From contig NC_133156.1 in NCBI RefSeq assembly GCF_040802235.1, positions 110,390,173 to 110,454,172 on the forward strand: a stretch of 64,000 bases of DNA. The letters run 5' to 3'. Source of the DNA: Manis javanica. Taxonomy: Eukaryota > Chordata > Mammalia > Pholidota > Manidae. A program made the translations under genes and the position numbers. Of this stretch, positions 59,565 through 64,000 are shown in pieces; within the stretch, counting starts at the first letter, position 1, and every line of letters starts with the position of its first letter. The notes under the pieces are model-generated. The model saw only the letters and a program-made list of their open reading frames with translations. It made no database searches and had not been told where the DNA came from.

Positions 59565-61585
59565 AAGAGTTTGAAGTGTTAGTTTTTACAGAGTAGCATC
59601 ACCTTGCTTTCTACCTATATTCTCTGTGGCTATCCTACTGGTAGCTATAAAGGAGCTTCTCAAATACTTCATGTTGGAAGTAATCCAATGTGTACTACCT
59701 ATAGAAATATAAGCATTTTATGAATGTGAATATTAGCCAACTTTGGGAGAAAAACCAAATGAGATGTTTTGTGATAAATACAATGAGTCTCAGTTCCTAG
59801 ATATGGAAGTAGAATGAATCTTCTGTTTTCATCCTTTAGCTCAGAAAAGAAAAAAAGTCATTTTTAAAGTTAGAATATAGGAGATTAGGGAGAGAAGAGA
59901 AAAAGAAAGCAAAAAGCATCCTGTTACAGTAGGAAAAGAACCTAGTACTCTGAGAGAAGCCCCTACTTCCCTTATTCCTGACGATGGTGGATCTCCCCAG
60001 AGCAGCTGTCCATCTGTCCCTCTTATGAATTCTGATGAGGCCTTTATCTCATTAACATATCAGAACTCCATGCATTCACCTTGCCTGGAAGTCAGACATT
60101 ACAGGAAAATCTAAAATTCAGAGAAGCAAATCTACAAACAAACCTGAAAGAATAAACAACCAAGCAAAACTTATGTGAACATTCACTGAAGATCAACTTC
60201 CACAGTATGTTAACTCTTCTAAGGCACCTATCAAAATAGACTAACTAATGTCTCTAAGACAAGGAAGTAACTTGGAAGAGAAATAATAAGTACATACAGA
60301 AATTTATCACACTAAGAACTTAGTCAACATAGCATTCCAAGGAAACATTAATATTTACAAATTAGATTTTGTAAGGATAAAGCTATGTCCTAATCTAGTG
60401 ATCTAACTTACTTGAGATAGGTGCAAAGCAGACCTATTATTTAAATATGGGAAATAGATACTTAAATATGCGATATAAATAACATTTTAAATAAGAAGTC
60501 ATTAGTTCAAATGCCTGCGTGGGACAGGTAAGTAGCATTATGGCCTTTCTGACCTTTGGACCTGGTGGATGGGTAGGGAGTGGTAGAGAGCTGGGGGCCT
60601 GCAGTGAACTGAGGAGAGCCTACCCTCTAGGGAGGACACTGAGGCTTCAGCTCCCACCCCTTGCTGACATAGCAGAATACGGGCCCAGTATTGCCATAAG
60701 ACTTGATTTTTTTAAGAAGCCAGAGGTCTTCATTTTTACATAAAAATGTCTTGATATTTAAAACAGTGTGGGAGTCAAATAACATGTGTCTAAGGGCAAC
60801 ATTTGCTCTATTGGCTTTCAGTTTGCAACACCCATTTGAAGTCCAAGTTATTTCATACCTGCCTTAATTCTTACTGGATGAGGAACATCTGAGCCCTGCA
60901 AGGCAGTGCATGTGGCATGAATTATACTTCCCCTGGAAATGCTTAAAGATCTGCAAGGAGGTCAGACCATGAGCACAGAAGACATCTGGAAGAGGAACAC
61001 CCATTTCTAGTCAAGGTAGGAGAACTGATTTTTCCCAGAGCAACTGTGGACCAGCTCCTCCTTTAGTGAAAATCTTTGTTCCCTTTAAGATGACAAGTGT
61101 CATTCACATGTACCCTGTCCTAATAGAAAAGGTGGGCTGTTTGTGATTAAACATTTTCCCCATCCCATTCTATGTATATTGGCCAAACTAAGAGAACATG
61201 TTTATAAAGATTAGAGGAGGATGGAGGAGTAGCCAAGTGGATCAGATGACTTTTCAATGGCATAGAGAGCAAATCCAAGAAATTCACATGAAGATCTACA
61301 GAGCCACTAAGTGCCATTATTACAGTTTTCCAAACCGACTCAGAATATACAAGAAATTACAAAAGGAAAGAGCATAAGTAATACTAAATTTAATCCAGAG
61401 TATTAAATCCACACACATGCACACACATTTACACATCAGAGACACTGCTTTTATATCAGATAAATCAAAAAACTTAAAATTCAGGTACATAAAACATTTT
61501 AAGGGAGCATGGACTGTTTTCATTTTTTAGGAAGTCTTGTGAATGCTTTAGGAAAGGGTCCTTTTAACATATGAAACAGATGTGT
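59565..61585. other. Intergenic, no gene seen
   Basis: AT-rich with no recognised repeat. The 74-codon frame at 60519-60743 is unsupported. Confidence 0.5.
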
Positions 61586-61587
61586 AA

Positions 61588-61638
61588 AGGGTCTTTATAA
61601 ATTCACATTTCTTTATAAATTCATGTTTCTGTATAAAA
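61588..61638. repeat. 18-bp tandem repeat, about 2.6 copies
   Basis: TCTTTATAAATTCACATT is followed by TCTTTATAAATTCATGTT and then TCTGTATAAA. Confidence 0.75.
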
Positions 61639-61709
61639 CACCCCAGGATCTGAAGACGAGCCTGATGGTTAAATCAAGCATGCAGGACAATCATAAGGTT
61701 TTTAGAAAG

Positions 61710-61990
61710 CAATTATCCCAGGTAGGAGGATTACCAAGTGGACTGAGAGATTGAGCTTCATAAGCTATGTGCCTTGATGCAAAAAAGGCAAAGTGGGTTC
61801 GAAGCTGGCAGAAAACCTAACACTGTGTCATTCCGGTGTCCAGGAACGAAAGAGTGTTTGCACTACCTGGTGGTGACTGCCAAAGCTGAGCTCTCAAGAG
61901 CCAAGTATTTTGCCTAAGTAAGATAATTAGGCTTTACCCCGAAGGATGGGGACACAGCTTCAGTGGTAAGTCAGACTACTATTAGAAGGA
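61710..61990 (+). other. tRNA-like head with an unassigned body (possible old SINE)
   Basis: ACCAAGTGGACTGAGAG resembles a class II tRNA A box and D arm, GAGCTTCATAAGCT an anticodon arm, and GTGGGTTCGAAGC a B box. The layout, with a long variable region, recalls tRNA-Leu/Ser. The acceptor and T stems do not pair well, so it is not a working tRNA. About 180 bp after it may be a SINE body. Confidence 0.35.
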
Positions 61991-61994
61991 GGCA

Positions 61995-62655
61995 GGGCAT
62001 GGGTTCCTGCCTAACTAAAGTGGGATTTTTCCTTCAAAACATATCCAAAGAAATCTCTTAGCATTGTCTATTTGCACTGCTTATTGAAATCTGGGTTGCT
62101 ATAAAATTTAAGACAAGTCATTCTGCAAATGTGTATGTAGTTTGGATCTGAAGTTCCCTAAGTGCAAGTATTGGAGGAACTGCTTGCTAGGGAAAGCACT
62201 GACAGGGCCAGCTTGGGGGCAGTGTTTGTCCTTCATTCAACCTTCGACTATATCTAATGAGACCCTCTGATAGGGAAGGAAATGACTCTCCATCTTGGCT
62301 CCAACCGATCCACAACTACTTTTCTGGTTTTCATAGGGGTGGAATGAGGTGGGACATGGGAGAGAAGGAACTTGTAATAATACCAACTTAGGAGTTAGTA
62401 TAACTTGACTGAAAATTTTCTAGATGTTCTTGTTGATTTTATCTGTCTATTCAGAGGTCTTAAGAACTGGCCACACTTAGTTCATCACCAATTTAACAAA
62501 TAGTTGTTGAGCACCTACAATATACCAGTAATAGAGATAAAAATATGAATAAATCATAGAAGCTTACTGTCTGGGGCTGGGGGTAGAGAGTTGAGGCAAA
62601 GAAAAATAGACACAAATGGACCAATTGATCATTTAAATACAGTGTGTTAATCAAA
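61995..62655. other. Intergenic, no gene seen
   Basis: An L2/MIR-like scrap (GTTGTTGAGCACCTACAATA) lies near 62505. Otherwise nothing. Confidence 0.5.
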
Positions 62656-62659
62656 TGCA

Positions 62660-62745
62660 TTCATGTTTAGATATATATAGAAATGTATATGCTAATAATA
62701 TGGACAAATATATGTATGTATGTGTGTGTATACATATATATATGT
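62660..62745. repeat. TATG/TGTA/TA simple repeat
   Basis: Imperfect array including TATGTATGTATGTGTGTGTA and ATATATATATG. Confidence 0.85.
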
Positions 62746-62779
62746 AAAAAATACCAACTGCTAATTTTGTATAAAGTAC

Positions 62780-62990
62780 TGTGTTAATCACAATACAAGC
62801 ATTATAATGCTTAATATACACCCAAAAGGGTTGAGGATTGTCATTCCTGAATTATAAAGGAAGAAATTTAAACTCAGAAAATACATGCCTTTACTAAGGT
62901 CAAATAGCTGGTAAGTGGAGTTACGGGATTAAACCCACGTCTGCCTGATGCCAAGCCTCTTTGCACAGCCACCACACTGGACTTCTCAGA
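62780..62990 (-). repeat. MIR, reverse
   Basis: Contains AATTATAAAGGAAGAAATTT, TCAAATAGCTGGTAAGTGGA, GGGATTAAACCCACGTCTGC and AAGCCTCTTTGCACAGCCAC, the full reverse MIR order. Confidence 0.8.
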
Positions 62991-63029
62991 TGAAGGAGTG
63001 AATATAAAGGAACAGGGCTGATGCTGAGG

Positions 63030-63560
63030 TTTTGTTTTTAATTTTTATTTTTTGTATGTCTTTTGAATAGGTATTAGACTCACACGATTTAAAACTAAAT
63101 AACATAAAGTATACTATGGAAAATCTTGTTCCAATACTGTCTACTCTCTACTTCCAACTCTCTTCATTATCCCTGTCCAAAAGCAAAAACTTTTGTAGTT
63201 TTTTGTTATTTTCAAGAGTTCCCTTACACAAAAAAGGGAGAGCTTGTCCCTCCCCTTGCAATTACGCAAAGGAGTCCCACTGAGCACATTGTTCTGCAAC
63301 CTGCCTTTTCACTTTAAGGATGTACCTTAGAAATAGGTCCATGTTGGAGTGTGAAGAGTAACCTCATTCTTTTTACAGCATCATAATATAACATTATATG
63401 GGTGAGCCATAATTTGTTTAAGTGTCTATTCCCCATTTGATGGGCATTTCTGGGTACTATCTTGACCATACTAAGGTACTGAATCCTCTTACTGCTTGCA
63501 ATCATTTTTCTGTTGATTGTTTGGGGTTTTCCTGGATTATAATATTATTTAAAATTTCAT
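63030..63560. mobile_element. Old L1 3' fragment
   Basis: Carries CCTGCCTTTTCACTTTAAGG, CCTCATTCTTTTTACAGCAT and ATTCCCCATTTGATGGGCAT, standard phrases of mammalian L1M 3' ends. No coding capacity remains. Confidence 0.75.
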
Positions 63561-63564
63561 ATAT

Positions 63565-64000
63565 CTGATTTTCATTTCTTGTATCATGTCACTGACCACT
63601 ACCAGACCTAAGTTTTTTAAACACTAAGGCTTAGTCAAAGAGAGGATTGGTATTCCAGGTAGGAAAAACATCAAATACACAAAGATGTAAAACACGATGG
63701 TGGATGCTGAGAAATACAAGGGATAAGTAATATTATGGTGTAAAATAATATATGGTAAGGTGTAGAAAGAGTTAAGGAACAAACATGCTGTAAGAAGATT
63801 GTACTGTGTGAGTTTAAGAGGTGTTTGATATGAGGGAAAATGAAAAGATCAGGACAGATCCATTGAAAGGTGGTGAGCCTGAAGCTAGAACCTTCTTGGG
63901 GAACTATTGAATGATTCCAAGTGAAACATGATAATAACATTGTCAGCAGAGCGAGTGAGAAAAGGGTGGCAAGAATAAGCTTAGAAAGTAAAACTGCTAA
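63565..64000. other. Right end of window, no gene seen
   Basis: Purine-rich DNA that may be part of an old repeat. No gene starts or ends here. Confidence 0.45.

Noticed and set aside
49100..64000. HSPB3, the gene expected upstream of SNX18 in mammals
   Set aside because: No small heat-shock alpha-crystallin domain is encoded on either strand here. It probably lies beyond the window.

Overview
The window is nuclear DNA from a placental mammal. It is about 60 percent AT, carries mammal-wide repeats (MIR, L2, MaLR/MLT1, MER5A, old L1) and holds one spliced gene with a CpG-island first exon. There are no Alu, B1 or ruminant SINEs. Two L1 3' ends have non-primate tails, so I lean to a laurasiatherian with few recent SINEs; the species call is low confidence.

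The one gene I can name with certainty is SNX18 (sorting nexin 18, a SH3-PX-BAR membrane-remodelling protein), on the minus strand. Coding exon 1 is 48682 down to 47059 and encodes SH3, linker, PX and most of BAR. An intron of about 17.9 kb follows. Coding exon 2 is 29154 down to 28901 and encodes the end of BAR. The donor (AAAG/GTAAAA), the acceptor (CTACAG/GAGC) and the phase all agree and give 625 residues. The AT-rich, repeat-poor DNA down to about 26.5 kb is the likely 3' UTR, with a good polyadenylation signal at 26545-26550. A CpG island covers exon 1 and the promoter.

Layout: 1-20.1 kb is intergenic DNA full of old repeats. 20.16-20.84 kb is a second CpG island without a recognised gene. 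21-26.5 kb is intergenic and includes a 440-bp block (25016-25455) that occurs again at about 97 percent identity inside the SNX18 intron (46083-46520). 26.5-49.06 kb is SNX18. 49.1-64 kb is upstream flank with two related solo LTRs in the SNX18 orientation, old L1 pieces and one well-preserved 5'-truncated L1 with target-site duplications.

I found no CRISPR array, operon or gene cluster, and nothing that amounts to a new biological system. The best leads are the duplicated block bracketing SNX18 exon 2, the orphan CpG island with a protein-like minus-strand frame, an open in-frame N-terminal extension of SNX18, a candidate cryptic exon in the intron, an LTR with promoter signals just upstream of SNX18, and two adjacent perfect hairpins in the upstream flank. 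Repeat family names come from recognition by eye, not from a database search, and repeat borders are approximate.
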